Part shown: piece by piece, positions 51,251 to 59,337 of the stretch
Numbering within the stretch: position 1 is the stretch's first letter
Layout of the letters: every line of letters begins with the position of its first letter
DNA from: Opitutaceae bacterium
Lineage (GTDB): Bacteria; Verrucomicrobiota; Verrucomicrobiia; Opitutales; Opitutaceae
Assembly (NCBI GenBank): GCA_028284235.1
Contig: JANQSC010000071.1
Coordinates: 205,847 to 269,846, forward strand
DNA: 64,000 nucleotides
Direction of reading: 5' to 3'
Position numbers and translations under genes: made by a program
The notes under the pieces: model-generated
What the model saw: only the letters and a program-made list of their open reading frames with translations
The model's database searches: none
What the model was told of the DNA's origin: nothing

Positions 51251-51574
51251 ATGATGAAAACTGAAAGTTCAAACCGCGAACTTTGGATTCCCTTCGAGAT
51301 ACTTGTTCTCATTTCCATCACATCGATCATCGCGACGCACTTATATTTAAAGACAGGGTCTAGCTGGGGCCCATTAGTTGCCGGCGCTCTCATACTGATC
51401 GGGTCGCCAATTGCGCTATTGCTATACACTGTATTCTACTACAACAGAGTCTTCAACAAAACCTCCAGAGGCAGGATATTCAAATCTCTGGCTTTAGCCT
51501 TTTTAACCATAGCGATAAATTACGCTTTTCCACTTTCGATGTATGGTCCATACGAATACGGGCCAGGTCCTTGA
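51251..51574 (+). CDS. small membrane protein of unknown function
   Basis: A 107-aa protein with three hydrophobic segments (IPFEILVLISITSIIATHLYL, PLVAGALILIGSPIALLLYTVFYY, LALAFLTIAINYAFPL). ATG 51251 is preferred over a TTG 15 nt upstream; ATG 51254 is also possible. It ends two nt before the start of the FliL-like gene. No family was recognised. Confidence 0.65.
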   Translation: MMKTESSNRELWIPFEILVLISITSIIATHLYLKTGSSWGPLVAGALILIGSPIALLLYTVFYYNRVFNKTSRGRIFKSLALAFLTIAINYAFPLSMYGPYEYGPGP

Positions 51575-51576
51575 AA

Positions 51577-51963
51577 ATGAAATCTCCATCCATCGTCGCA
51601 ATCTCGCTCCTGATCGGATCAATTGTTGGATTCTCCATTCACGAGTTGATCCCATCGAATGAACGCCAATCATTCGTGTACCAGCCCGAGCCATTTATCG
51701 TCAACCTTGCCGGAGGTGGTTTTGATTTCTTAAGAGTTGGATTTACGCTCCATTCACGCGCGGATCTCGCGCTGGATGAATTACAGAAAGAGCAATTTAG
51801 AAACGTGATCAATGGTGTTCTCAGAATGAATTCTCGAAAAAGCGCGATCCAATTTCAGTTTAACTCCAACCCTCTTCGTGATGAATTAATTGAAGCGCTG
51901 CAAAGCGATTTTCCAGGATTCGGAATCTACGATTTGAGATTCTACCAATTGCTAGTCCAGTGA
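51577..51963 (+). CDS. orphan FliL-like protein
   Basis: A 128-aa protein with one N-terminal membrane segment (SIVAISLLIGSIVGFSIHEL) and a periplasmic domain resembling FliL. YQPEPFIVNLAGGGFDFLRVGFTL matches the conserved start of the FliL stomatin-like domain, and the close YDLRFYQLLVQ matches its end. FliL stabilises stators at the flagellar motor. No flagellar gene is in the window and neighbours are hypotheticals, so it may act elsewhere. ATG 51577 was chosen. Confidence 0.6.
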   Translation: MKSPSIVAISLLIGSIVGFSIHELIPSNERQSFVYQPEPFIVNLAGGGFDFLRVGFTLHSRADLALDELQKEQFRNVINGVLRMNSRKSAIQFQFNSNPLRDELIEALQSDFPGFGIYDLRFYQLLVQ

Positions 51964-52060
51964 GTGGCCACGACGGAATACCTGAGCCCGATGGATATCT
52001 TGGGGACCAGCGCGTTCGTACAGGAGCAAGCCGTGTAAATCGCAGGAAACCTAGTAGTTC

Positions 52061-52085
52061 GGACGGCCCGGCGGTCCGTCCCTAC
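52061..52085. repeat. short REP-derived hairpin
   Basis: GGACGG and CCGTCC flank CCCGGCGGT and are followed by CTACC. It resembles the right end of the GTAGGG-type palindromes. It lies in the 185-nt gap before the methyltransferase gene, which holds no gene. Confidence 0.45.
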
Positions 52086-52148
52086 CTGATTTGCGAGGCT
52101 AGTCTCGAAACGTCGTATTCGGCAAGAAATCGCTTGCCAAGGCAGTGA

Positions 52149-52922
52149 TTGAGTCCGCCTATCGTTGGCGTGCGAAACGAAGATGAGTTTCAACGCGTCT
52201 GCGCGGAGGTCGAAGTGGCGGCCCGGCAGACCGGCGAAGGCGCCCTCGCCTACTGGGAGTTTCATCGCAAGCGCTTCATCGCTACGACTCGCCAAGTGGA
52301 AGAGTTGGTGGACTCCCTGGATCGTTCCGAGGGCACGCCGGTTCGCTTGCTCGATATTGGCAACTCGATTCAGACTGTCTTCTTCGCCAAGATGTTCGCG
52401 AACGCGACTATCGATACGCTGGGCTACTTCGACCACGCCTATTGGATTTCCGAAACGTCGCATCATTACAAATACGACCTGAACGACGCGTCCGAAAGGG
52501 AACGTTGGATACAGCCGGTCGGCGGCAAATACGACGTCATCGCCTTCTTCGAAGTGCTCGAGCACTTGTATACGAGCCCTATTCCCGTTCTCAGCATGCT
52601 AAAGGAGTTTCTCGCCGACGACGGCTATCTGATTCTTCAGACGCCAAACTTCGCCGCCCTACGGAAACGGGTGATGCTTTGGAAGGGAATCAATCCCTGC
52701 GAGCACATCCGGCTATCCCGCGAATCCCCGGGGCATTTTCGTGAATACACGATCAGCGAGCTCGAAGACTACGCAGCGAAAACCGGCTTCGAAGTCTGCG
52801 ACGCGCGTATCGAGAACCTATACGTGCACGAAGACAAGTTCGCTTCGAAATGGCAGCGCATCGCGGAGTGGCTGCCCGATACGTTCAAGGAAACGATGAC
52901 GCTTACGCTGAGAAAGCGGTGA
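52149..52922 (+). CDS. class I SAM-dependent methyltransferase-like protein
   Basis: A 257-aa protein with a methyltransferase fold: LLDIGNSIQTVFFAKMF at motif I, VIAFFEVLEHLYTSP at motif IV, FLADDGYLILQTPN at motif VI, then GHFREYTISELEDYAAKTGFEV. Motif I has D-I-G-N-S-I in place of the usual D-x-G-x-G-x-G, so SAM binding is weakened or altered. The start is TTG 52149; no better in-frame ATG occurs before motif I. The substrate is unknown; the C-terminal pattern is that of methyltransferases linked to cell-surface glycan genes. Confidence 0.75.
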   Translation: MSPPIVGVRNEDEFQRVCAEVEVAARQTGEGALAYWEFHRKRFIATTRQVEELVDSLDRSEGTPVRLLDIGNSIQTVFFAKMFANATIDTLGYFDHAYWISETSHHYKYDLNDASERERWIQPVGGKYDVIAFFEVLEHLYTSPIPVLSMLKEFLADDGYLILQTPNFAALRKRVMLWKGINPCEHIRLSRESPGHFREYTISELEDYAAKTGFEVCDARIENLYVHEDKFASKWQRIAEWLPDTFKETMTLTLRKR

Positions 52923-52987
52923 CGGATAGTCTGGGAGGGGAATCACTCGGATCACGCTCTTTGGAAAGTATGAATAGGACTCTGAAG

Positions 52988-53057
52988 AAAAACGCGTCGG
53001 GACGACGCGTTCCACCTTCAGATGAAAAATGGTGGAACGTGCCGTCCCGGCGCGTTT
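52988..53057. repeat. REP-like palindrome, GTTCCACC/GGTGGAAC type (copy 2)
   Basis: ACGCGTCGGGACGACGCGTT is followed by CCACC; on the other side GGTGGAACGTGCCGTCCCGG and CGCGTTT close the hairpin across a 14-nt loop. The shared leader at 53084 begins shortly after. Confidence 0.8.
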
Positions 53058-53083
53058 ATTCGCTTTGCAAGCAAGCCCAATCA

Positions 53084-53137
53084 CAAAACCCAATTTCCAG
53101 ACTGGTCAACGCGCGATTAGGCTCTAGATTACTGCGC
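53084..53137 (+). promoter_or_regulatory. conserved leader upstream of the RadC-like gene
   Basis: CAAAACCCAATTTCC, then GACTGGTCAA and CGATTAG, run up to the start codon. The same 54-nt arrangement precedes the gene at 58822 (58768-58821). Function unknown: promoter, leader, or boundary of a transposed unit. Confidence 0.7.
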
Positions 53138-53602
53138 ATGTCCGAATCGAGCGAATCCAAGCCGACTTACTTGCGCGAGGTGAAAATTACCTTTAAAAAG
53201 AAACGTGTGAAAAACGATTCTCCGGTGGGTGAATCGGTGAACTCTCCGGAGCAGATAGTGGAGTTGTTCAAGGATTTGCAAAACGAAGCCAAAGAGAAGT
53301 TGATCGCCATTTGCCTCGACTCAAAATTGAAGATCATCTCCTTCGAGATTGTCGCAATCGGTTCGGTTCAGAGTATCTACGCGCGACCGTTTGAGGCCAT
53401 ACGATCCGCAATCGCGCTCAATGCTACCGGACTCATCATCGTCCACAACCATCCATCAGGTGATGTAAATCCGAGTGAGGGAGACCGAAAATTTACCTCT
53501 GAGCTGAAAGACATTACAGACAAAGGCGGCATGCAATTCCACGACCACATCATCATCGGCGCGGACTCGTTCTTCAGTTTCTCTTCCGCGGGATTGCTTT
53601 AA
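53138..53602 (+). CDS. short RadC/JAB-domain protein
   Basis: A 154-aa JAMM-fold protein of the RadC type. The metal-binding H-N-H-P-S-G-D-V-N-P-S-E-G-D is intact at about residues 102-115, preceded by a Glu in EKLIAICLD that completes the site. The N-terminal helix-hairpin-helix part of full RadC is missing, as in short versions found near mobile DNA. ATG 53138 was chosen because the longer open frame runs back through a REP palindrome. The biochemical role is unproven. Confidence 0.85.
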   Translation: MSESSESKPTYLREVKITFKKKRVKNDSPVGESVNSPEQIVELFKDLQNEAKEKLIAICLDSKLKIISFEIVAIGSVQSIYARPFEAIRSAIALNATGLIIVHNHPSGDVNPSEGDRKFTSELKDITDKGGMQFHDHIIIGADSFFSFSSAGLL

Positions 53603-53610
53603 CCTGCCCC

Positions 53611-54213
53611 ATGATAGAGCAAACCATACACCTCTGGTCCGATGTCGTCCTCAACATCGTCCAAACGATTGCGATTGTCGTGGCAGGGATATGGGCGCTC
53701 AAGAAGTTCAACTCCGTTGAGAAGGACCAGATTTTTCCCAGTCCGTCTGTGTTAATCGCCCCGCCAACATCCAGTTGGTTCAACGAAGCGGAGGGCGCTT
53801 TTCAAATAGGCACGCTCTGCTCGATCGTGAACTCCGAAAATTCGGTAATATGCGTCGTAAGCATGAAGGTGGAGTTGGTTTCGATTAAGGACTCGTTCGA
53901 CCTCGATTATATCAACGGTGTTGCCGACATCAGCCAAGACGCGATCGTCGCCGACAGTTCGCGTGTTCAAACAATGGTTACGCGAGAGATAGATGTAGGA
54001 AACGAAGCGAACCGGACCGTAGGAAGAGGAGGCACGTTCAGCAAAGACATACTCTTCGTCATAAAAAAGGAGAACGCCGCCAATTGGATCGCAAGCCACC
54101 GATTGATGTTTCTGGTAACCGCAGAGGTAGAAAACGCCTTGGGCGAATCCCACACGTTGAAGAGCTCGAGCGCGCTCTCTGCGATAGCGCTCCCGGAATC
54201 AGAGTCTCGCTAG
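53611..54213 (+). CDS. membrane-anchored protein of unknown function
   Basis: A 200-aa protein with one N-terminal membrane segment (VVLNIVQTIAIVVAGIWAL) and a mainly beta C-terminal domain. No recognised family. It starts 8 nt after the RadC-like stop, so the two are likely co-transcribed. A functional link is not evident. Confidence 0.65.
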   Translation: MIEQTIHLWSDVVLNIVQTIAIVVAGIWALKKFNSVEKDQIFPSPSVLIAPPTSSWFNEAEGAFQIGTLCSIVNSENSVICVVSMKVELVSIKDSFDLDYINGVADISQDAIVADSSRVQTMVTREIDVGNEANRTVGRGGTFSKDILFVIKKENAANWIASHRLMFLVTAEVENALGESHTLKSSSALSAIALPESESR

Positions 54214-54258
54214 ATGCATGAAGAGACGCAAATGGTCTAAGTGGCCACATCGAACAAT

Positions 54259-54338
54259 GTAGGGCCTTCGCTTGCGAAGCGCCGCGTTGTTAGCTTAATA
54301 GATCCTCATACGCGGCGCTTCGCAAGCGAAGGCCCTAC
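54259..54338. repeat. REP-like palindrome, GTAGGGCCTTCGC type (copy 1)
   Basis: The left arm begins GTAGGGCCTTCGCTTGCGAA and ends GCGCCGCG. The right arm is the exact reverse complement, ending GGCCCTAC. The loop is about 24 nt. It lies in the 317-nt gap before the next gene, which otherwise holds only a weak third copy of the 53084-type leader near 54368-54420. Confidence 0.85.
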
Positions 54339-54530
54339 GGAAGCGAACTCCCAATTCAAACGAACCCGACATCCCGGCGCATTTGCTCAAACGAGGAATC
54401 AATTTAGAGTCTGGCCATTTTTAATTGAGACCGTAAACTATCTGATCTATCAAAACGGGACAGTTAGTGAATCCGATATAGCAAAACGCCCCTATGAGTC
54501 GACCAACTTGATTCACAACCCCAGAATCCA

Positions 54531-55727
54531 ATGACATCAAAATGCGCTCGCAGCCTCCTTCCCCTCGCCTTTGCCGTCATTTTTTCCGTGAGTTCTCTCC
54601 AAGCCAAAGAGGACACGATCGACCTAAAACCCGGCGAGGGTCTGCTCGTCTTCAAAATGGAGACGAATTTCGTCAATACTCCGTTCGGCAAATTCCAGGT
54701 ACTTCTGAAAAAGAAGAATACGCTGGACGGCGTGACGGTCGTTCCGAAACAGAAAGACCAATGGACGAAAGTTGCGGTGCCGATCGGCGAATACGAACTT
54801 GTGGAGTTCTCCTCGCCCAACTGGTCATCCGAGTTCTATGAAAACAACACCGTCCTCATTGAAGAAGGAGCGACGACCTACATCGGAGACATCACGTTCA
54901 TCGCCAAAAACCGCCCCCTCAAAACCAGCCCGCTCGTCGAGACCTTCGAGGTGAACGACAACTCGGACGAAGCCAGAGAAGCGCTTGAGGATCGCTACAC
55001 CGAGAATTTTCGAACGGCCCTCGTTCTAACCGGAGAAACGCCCACCGATCTGGAAGCAGACAAAGCCAAACTGGAACGCTTTTTCCCGGTCAAGAAACAG
55101 TACAACGGAGAGAATTTGGAAAGCAAAGGGCTCGTTGTCGCGCGCATCGCCATGGAAAAGAGCAACGTACTCATGCACGCGGCGATGCTCGGGATGTCCC
55201 GTCCCATCATTACTTCATTTTCACTGGACTTCGAACCCACCGATGGGTCGAAGCAAATCGGTTTTATCCGGAACGACGCGCTTAATCTCGTCTCCCCGTT
55301 CAAGCCACTGGACAAGCAAACCAAGGGGTTGCTCGTCGCGATTGAGGTCCCGCCCGGCACATACAATATCAATCGTTTCGATGCCAACGTCAGCTATATG
55401 ACGGTGGATACCTGGTACTTCAACACGATCGACTCGGAAGCTCCGTTTTCTGTCAATGCCGGCGAGATCACCTACATCGGGGAGATATTCGCCCACGCTC
55501 TTAAAGAGAGATTCCTGCTGTTCAACAGCCCGCAAAACGTTGAATTCTATATAACGAACCAATGGGAGCGGGATCAGAAAGAACTGTATTCAAAATTTAA
55601 ATTCCTGAAGGATTTTCCCGTGACACACTCCCTATTGGAAGGGCAAAATGGATGGGAAGCCGTATTCCATACTGGCGAAAACCCGCGGGATATGCTGACA
55701 GCCCAGCGAAAGAACAAGTCGAAGTAA
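54531..55727 (+). CDS. exported protein with two related halves, unknown function
   Basis: A 398-aa precursor with a signal peptide (LPLAFAVIFSVSSLQA). Two halves share a pattern: GEGLLVFKMETN.., PIGEYELVEF.., EEGATTYIGDITFIA in the first, and SKGLVVARIAMEK.., PPGTYNINRFDA.., NAGEITYIGEIFAHA in the second. Each likely forms one beta domain, so the protein looks like an internal duplication. A DUF2846-like carbohydrate/stress fold is possible, but I am not sure. The C-terminal tail is charged. Confidence 0.7.
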   Translation: MTSKCARSLLPLAFAVIFSVSSLQAKEDTIDLKPGEGLLVFKMETNFVNTPFGKFQVLLKKKNTLDGVTVVPKQKDQWTKVAVPIGEYELVEFSSPNWSSEFYENNTVLIEEGATTYIGDITFIAKNRPLKTSPLVETFEVNDNSDEAREALEDRYTENFRTALVLTGETPTDLEADKAKLERFFPVKKQYNGENLESKGLVVARIAMEKSNVLMHAAMLGMSRPIITSFSLDFEPTDGSKQIGFIRNDALNLVSPFKPLDKQTKGLLVAIEVPPGTYNINRFDANVSYMTVDTWYFNTIDSEAPFSVNAGEITYIGEIFAHALKERFLLFNSPQNVEFYITNQWERDQKELYSKFKFLKDFPVTHSLLEGQNGWEAVFHTGENPRDMLTAQRKNKSK

Positions 55728-55784
55728 AGCCACGGAGGCGTTTTTCAGCAACGAAACAGTCGAATGTCACAAGTCTATAGGGTT

Positions 55785-56405
55785 ATGAACACTTCCAGAT
55801 TCATTCCGGTTCTTCTGATCGGACTGACCGTCGCAGGGTGCGCAACGCTACCCCTGAAGAACGATCGCCACCGTCAACGACTCGCCGAGTCCATCGACTC
55901 CGAGCCGAGCGCGATCACGTTTATGAACTACTGCTTCTTCGAGGAAATTGAAGCGCCGAGCGATGAGAATCAACTAACGGGTGTTCGTGGAATCGTCGCG
56001 ATGACCGAATCCGAAATTTGCATCATGGACGGCGTGCTGCGAAACGCGCCCAAAAACTATTTCCTGAAGATTCCGTTTTCCGATATTGAAGGGGTCAACA
56101 ACTCAGGGAAGCAGGTTCTAATAAAATACCAGGACAGGATGATCGCCCTATTCCTGTACGATTGGGCTGACTTTGTATCCGATCCCGAATTGAATCTAGA
56201 ACTCTATCAGTCTTTGGTATTCGCCGACGTCCCCACGTTCGAGACTGAGGAGCGCTACCGCTTTTCTCGATTGCGCACCCCGGACTATCCGTCACTTAAC
56301 CCGATCGGCGAAGCGTTTCCAAATTCAGAATCCGAGTCCATTCAATCCATCCTCGCTCGAGAAGCCGCCCGCGACCGGGAAATCGAACGCATGCACGGGA
56401 GGTAG
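55785..56405 (+). CDS. lipoprotein of unknown function
   Basis: A 206-aa precursor with lipobox V-A-G-C (Cys19); ATG 55785 places it correctly, an upstream ATG adds seven residues. The mature part has a PH-like or GRAM-like feel (GVRGIVAMTESEICIMDG, IPFSDIEGVNNSGKQVLIKYQDRMIALFLYDW), but no family is certain. It lies 57 nt after the two-half exported protein and is probably in the same operon. It is convergent with the D-amino-acid dehydrogenase gene (9 nt). Confidence 0.7.
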   Translation: MNTSRFIPVLLIGLTVAGCATLPLKNDRHRQRLAESIDSEPSAITFMNYCFFEEIEAPSDENQLTGVRGIVAMTESEICIMDGVLRNAPKNYFLKIPFSDIEGVNNSGKQVLIKYQDRMIALFLYDWADFVSDPELNLELYQSLVFADVPTFETEERYRFSRLRTPDYPSLNPIGEAFPNSESESIQSILAREAARDREIERMHGR

Positions 56406-56414
56406 ATTTCAACC

Positions 56415-57674
56415 TCAGTTGAAACGCAAAGGCTCCAACAAGCTGAGATCGAATCCAGGGTCTTCATCGGAAAGGAGCGAACTCATGATCTTCCCGGTTA
56501 TCGGCCCAAGGCTGAGTCCCATCATGGCGTGCCCAGTAGCGAATGACAGGTTGGAGAATCCTTCGATGCGACCGATATAGGGAAGTCCGTCCGGCGAGCA
56601 AGGTCGCAGGCCGCTCCACACAGGGACCGAGTCGAAGTTCTGGTTCTTGAATCGAGGCAAGTAGTTCGGGACCGATTGAACGATGCCGCTCACTCGCGCT
56701 GGATTGGGAGGACTATTGAGGCCGGTAATCTCCATGGTCCCGCCAAAACGCAGCGACGAACCCATTGGCGTAACCGCCACCCGAGCCTCCATCAATAGAG
56801 AGCTGATAGACGGCAGCTGCACAGGGGACTCCACGGTCAAGCTGTAGCCACGTCCGGCTTGAATCGGGACTCGAAAACCGAGTTCTCGAGCGATCCGGCT
56901 CGACCAGGATCCGGTGGCAACCACGTACTCGTCCCCTTCCAGGCTTGCGTCGTTCGTCTGCAAGGCCACAATGCCGCCAGAGTCTTGTATCCATCGTTTG
57001 GGGCTTGTGGACCAATAAAATTCGACGCCTTCCTTTTCCAAAAAGCGCGTGAGGAATTGAATAAACCGATTGGGAGACAGATGACAGTCGCTCGGATAGT
57101 AGACGGCTCCGGCGATATCCGTATCGACATGCGGGTCCAGGCGCCTGGTTTCTTCCGGAGTCAAGGTGGTCGCCTCGAGACCCAGGCGCTGGGCGATAGC
57201 AGCTGTAGCCGTTTCCTCGCGCACAGTTTCCTCCTTCTTGCAGAGCATCAACACCCCCTTCTTCTCCAGCCCAAATGCGTTTCCGCTCTGCCCGGCAAGT
57301 TCTTCGAAACAAGAGCGACTGGCCATGTTAAGCTCCTTGAGCAAGGGGGCGGACCGCTCCACATGTTTCTGGTTGGCGGAACGAATGAACTGCAAACCCC
57401 ATCGAAACAAATCTCGACTCAACCGGGGTTGGATCGAAAAGGGGCTGTTTCGCTTCCACATCATCCGAAAGCCGTATCCCACCATTCCTGGAGCTGCGAG
57501 TGGAATCACGTGGCTCGGCACGACGAGGCCGGCGTTCCCGAGAGAACAGGAGTCGTGACTGGGAGGACCCGCTTCGATTAGACTCACCCGGTGCCCGCGT
57601 TGAATCGCATAGTAGGCGCTGCAGAGCCCGATGACGCCACCCCCCACGATAACGATATGCTTGGTTCCTTGCAT
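56415..57674 (-). CDS. FAD-dependent D-amino-acid (D-hydroxyproline) dehydrogenase
   Basis: A 419-aa DadA-type oxidase. The FAD Rossmann start is IVIVGGGVIGLCSAYYA, followed by SLGNAGLVVPSHVIPLAAPG. The C-terminal FAD site is WSGLRPCSPDGLPYIGRI with GHAMMGLSLGPITGKI. ATG 57674 was chosen; the upstream in-frame extension belongs to the epimerase intergenic region. It lies 20 nt after the hydroxyproline epimerase stop. The pair fits the first two steps of trans-4-hydroxy-L-proline breakdown (epimerisation, then oxidation of cis-4-hydroxy-D-proline). The later enzymes are not in the window. Confidence 0.85.
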   Translation of the reverse strand: MQGTKHIVIVGGGVIGLCSAYYAIQRGHRVSLIEAGPPSHDSCSLGNAGLVVPSHVIPLAAPGMVGYGFRMMWKRNSPFSIQPRLSRDLFRWGLQFIRSANQKHVERSAPLLKELNMASRSCFEELAGQSGNAFGLEKKGVLMLCKKEETVREETATAAIAQRLGLEATTLTPEETRRLDPHVDTDIAGAVYYPSDCHLSPNRFIQFLTRFLEKEGVEFYWSTSPKRWIQDSGGIVALQTNDASLEGDEYVVATGSWSSRIARELGFRVPIQAGRGYSLTVESPVQLPSISSLLMEARVAVTPMGSSLRFGGTMEITGLNSPPNPARVSGIVQSVPNYLPRFKNQNFDSVPVWSGLRPCSPDGLPYIGRIEGFSNLSFATGHAMMGLSLGPITGKIMSSLLSDEDPGFDLSLLEPLRFN

Positions 57675-57694
57675 AGTGAGATTCGAGACGGAAG

Positions 57695-58624
57695 CTAGGT
57701 TCCTTTTCCGATTCCCCAGCAAAAGGGATCCGCTTCATCCAAGACCATGGAAGAGTCCGCCGTAACGAAGGCTCGACCGGTTATCCGGGGAATCACCTCC
57801 CTATCCACAACGCGATAACTTGCGTGAAACACGCTCCCGGTAACGCTCTCTTGTCTCCAGATTTCACCTTCAGCCAACTTGCCGTCCTCTGCTAGGCATG
57901 CTATCTTGGCGCTCGTGCCCGTTCCGCAAGGCGAACGATCATAGGCTCCGCCCGGACAGAGCACGAAATTGCGGCTGTTGTTGGCGGGATCCTTGGGCGG
58001 GCCAAAGAGCTCGATATGGTCCACCTCCGGATATCCTTGCTCATTGACGCTCTTGCGGATTTTTCGGCAAAGACTCGTGAGCGCATCGACGTTTTCCAGC
58101 GCGATTTCCCTGCCTGGGTCATTGACCAGGAAAAACCAGTTTCCACCCCAAGCGACGTCTCCCACTACCTCGCCCACCCCATCCACATCGACGACAACCG
58201 AGGCGGCTTTACGGTAGCTCGGAACATTGTCGATAGACACTTGACCGTCTTCCCGAAGCGTTGTCTCTACGACGCCAACCGGAGTTTCGACCCGGTGGGT
58301 TCCCGACCCGATCCGACCCAAGTAAGAGAGCGTCGCGATCAACCCAATCGTTCCGTGCCCGCACATTCCAAGATAGCCGACGTTGTTGAAAAACACGACC
58401 CCTGCCACGCACTCAGGATCCTCGGGTTCGAGCATAAGCGCGCCCACTAAAACGTCGCTGCCTCGCGGCTCAGTGACAATTCCAGACCGGATCGCGTCAT
58501 ACTTATCCTCGAACACGCGTAAGCGATCCGCCACAGAACCCCCTCCCAAATCACGGTCCCAGTCCACTATCACCCGCGTCGGCTCGCCGCCGGTGTGAGA
58601 ATCAACTACGCGAATGAGTTTCAT
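57695..58624 (-). CDS. 4-hydroxyproline 2-epimerase (proline racemase family)
   Basis: A 309-aa two-cysteine racemase/epimerase. Cys88 lies in M-C-G-H-G and Cys233 in S-P-C-G-T-G-T-S-A, the general acid/base pair. MCGHG fits the hydroxyproline epimerase branch better than the MCGHN of proline racemase. The N-terminus RVVDSHTGGEPTRVI is canonical. ATG 58624 gives the normal start; an upstream ATG adds 11 residues. It is the first gene of a two-gene minus-strand operon with the dehydrogenase. Confidence 0.88.
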   Translation of the reverse strand: MKLIRVVDSHTGGEPTRVIVDWDRDLGGGSVADRLRVFEDKYDAIRSGIVTEPRGSDVLVGALMLEPEDPECVAGVVFFNNVGYLGMCGHGTIGLIATLSYLGRIGSGTHRVETPVGVVETTLREDGQVSIDNVPSYRKAASVVVDVDGVGEVVGDVAWGGNWFFLVNDPGREIALENVDALTSLCRKIRKSVNEQGYPEVDHIELFGPPKDPANNSRNFVLCPGGAYDRSPCGTGTSAKIACLAEDGKLAEGEIWRQESVTGSVFHASYRVVDREVIPRITGRAFVTADSSMVLDEADPFCWGIGKGT

Positions 58625-58767
58625 ACAATGTCGAAAGGCTGTGTTGGATCTGAACAAGACTTATTATTGTGTGCAAAGTCAATTTATAAGATACGCTTCC
58701 AGCCCGAGTGACAGGTAAATGGCCGACGTCCTGACGCGTCTATTCGTTTTAACGTAAAGCCGTTCCT

Positions 58768-58821
58768 CAAAACCCAATTTCCGAACTGGTCAAGGCCCGA
58801 TTGATCTGTAGTCTCTCAATC
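58768..58821 (+). promoter_or_regulatory. conserved leader upstream of the 58822 gene
   Basis: CAAAACCCAATTTCC followed by GAACTGGTCAA and CGATT, at the same 54-nt distance from the start codon as the leader at 53084. The upstream part (58735-58767) also resembles the 53050 region (ACGCGTCTATTCG versus CGCGTTTATTCG). Confidence 0.7.
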
Positions 58822-59298
58822 GTGTCAGATCCAAACGCATCCGATCCAGCGACCCGCTCAGAAACCTCTCTATCGGATTTCAGCGAAGAGCAGATCCGCG
58901 GCATCGTCAGCTCTTGGAAACGCCTCGTTGTCTTCTCCTCGATACTGGCGCTAATCACACTTCTCTTTGTCGGATTAATGGTTGGCTCGATTGTCCAGGA
59001 AGTTACGGCGCCCGTTGATGTGCTCTTCCTTTTGGGCATCATCGTCATTTTGTACGGCATCGGCGTGTATGGCACTTTTTTCAAGCGATCCTGGGCGCGA
59101 ACCTACGGAATCGTCTTATGCTGTGTCTTGATGCTCGGTTTTCCAGTGGGCACTGCATTGGGAATCTTCGGCCTGTTCTCCTTCCAAGGAGCCAAAGTCC
59201 TTTTCGGTCCCAACGCCATCCCGTATTCAAAAATCAAGGAGACCTACGATCGCATGGAAGCGGAGCGGACGGAGGCGCTCTTTCCGTCATCGAAGTAG
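58822..59298 (+). CDS. small membrane protein of unknown function
   Basis: A 158-aa protein with three or four hydrophobic segments (LVVFSSILALITLLFVGLMVG, VLFLLGIIVILYGIGVYG, YGIVLCCVLMLGFPVGTALGIFGLF) after an acidic, Ser-rich N-terminus. Start GTG 58822 is chosen because it keeps the 54-nt leader spacing seen for the RadC-like gene; an in-frame TTG at 58801 is an alternative. No family was recognised. It ends 39 nt before the amine oxidase start. Confidence 0.65.
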   Translation: MSDPNASDPATRSETSLSDFSEEQIRGIVSSWKRLVVFSSILALITLLFVGLMVGSIVQEVTAPVDVLFLLGIIVILYGIGVYGTFFKRSWARTYGIVLCCVLMLGFPVGTALGIFGLFSFQGAKVLFGPNAIPYSKIKETYDRMEAERTEALFPSSK

Positions 59299-59337
59299 TC
59301 CTTGACTCATCCCCTCCCCCAATTTCGCAAAATCACG

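Noticed and set aside
52850..53137. Long N-terminal extension of the RadC-like gene
   Set aside because: It overlaps the methyltransferase 3' end and reads through a REP palindrome and the conserved leader; the JAB protein starts naturally at 53138.
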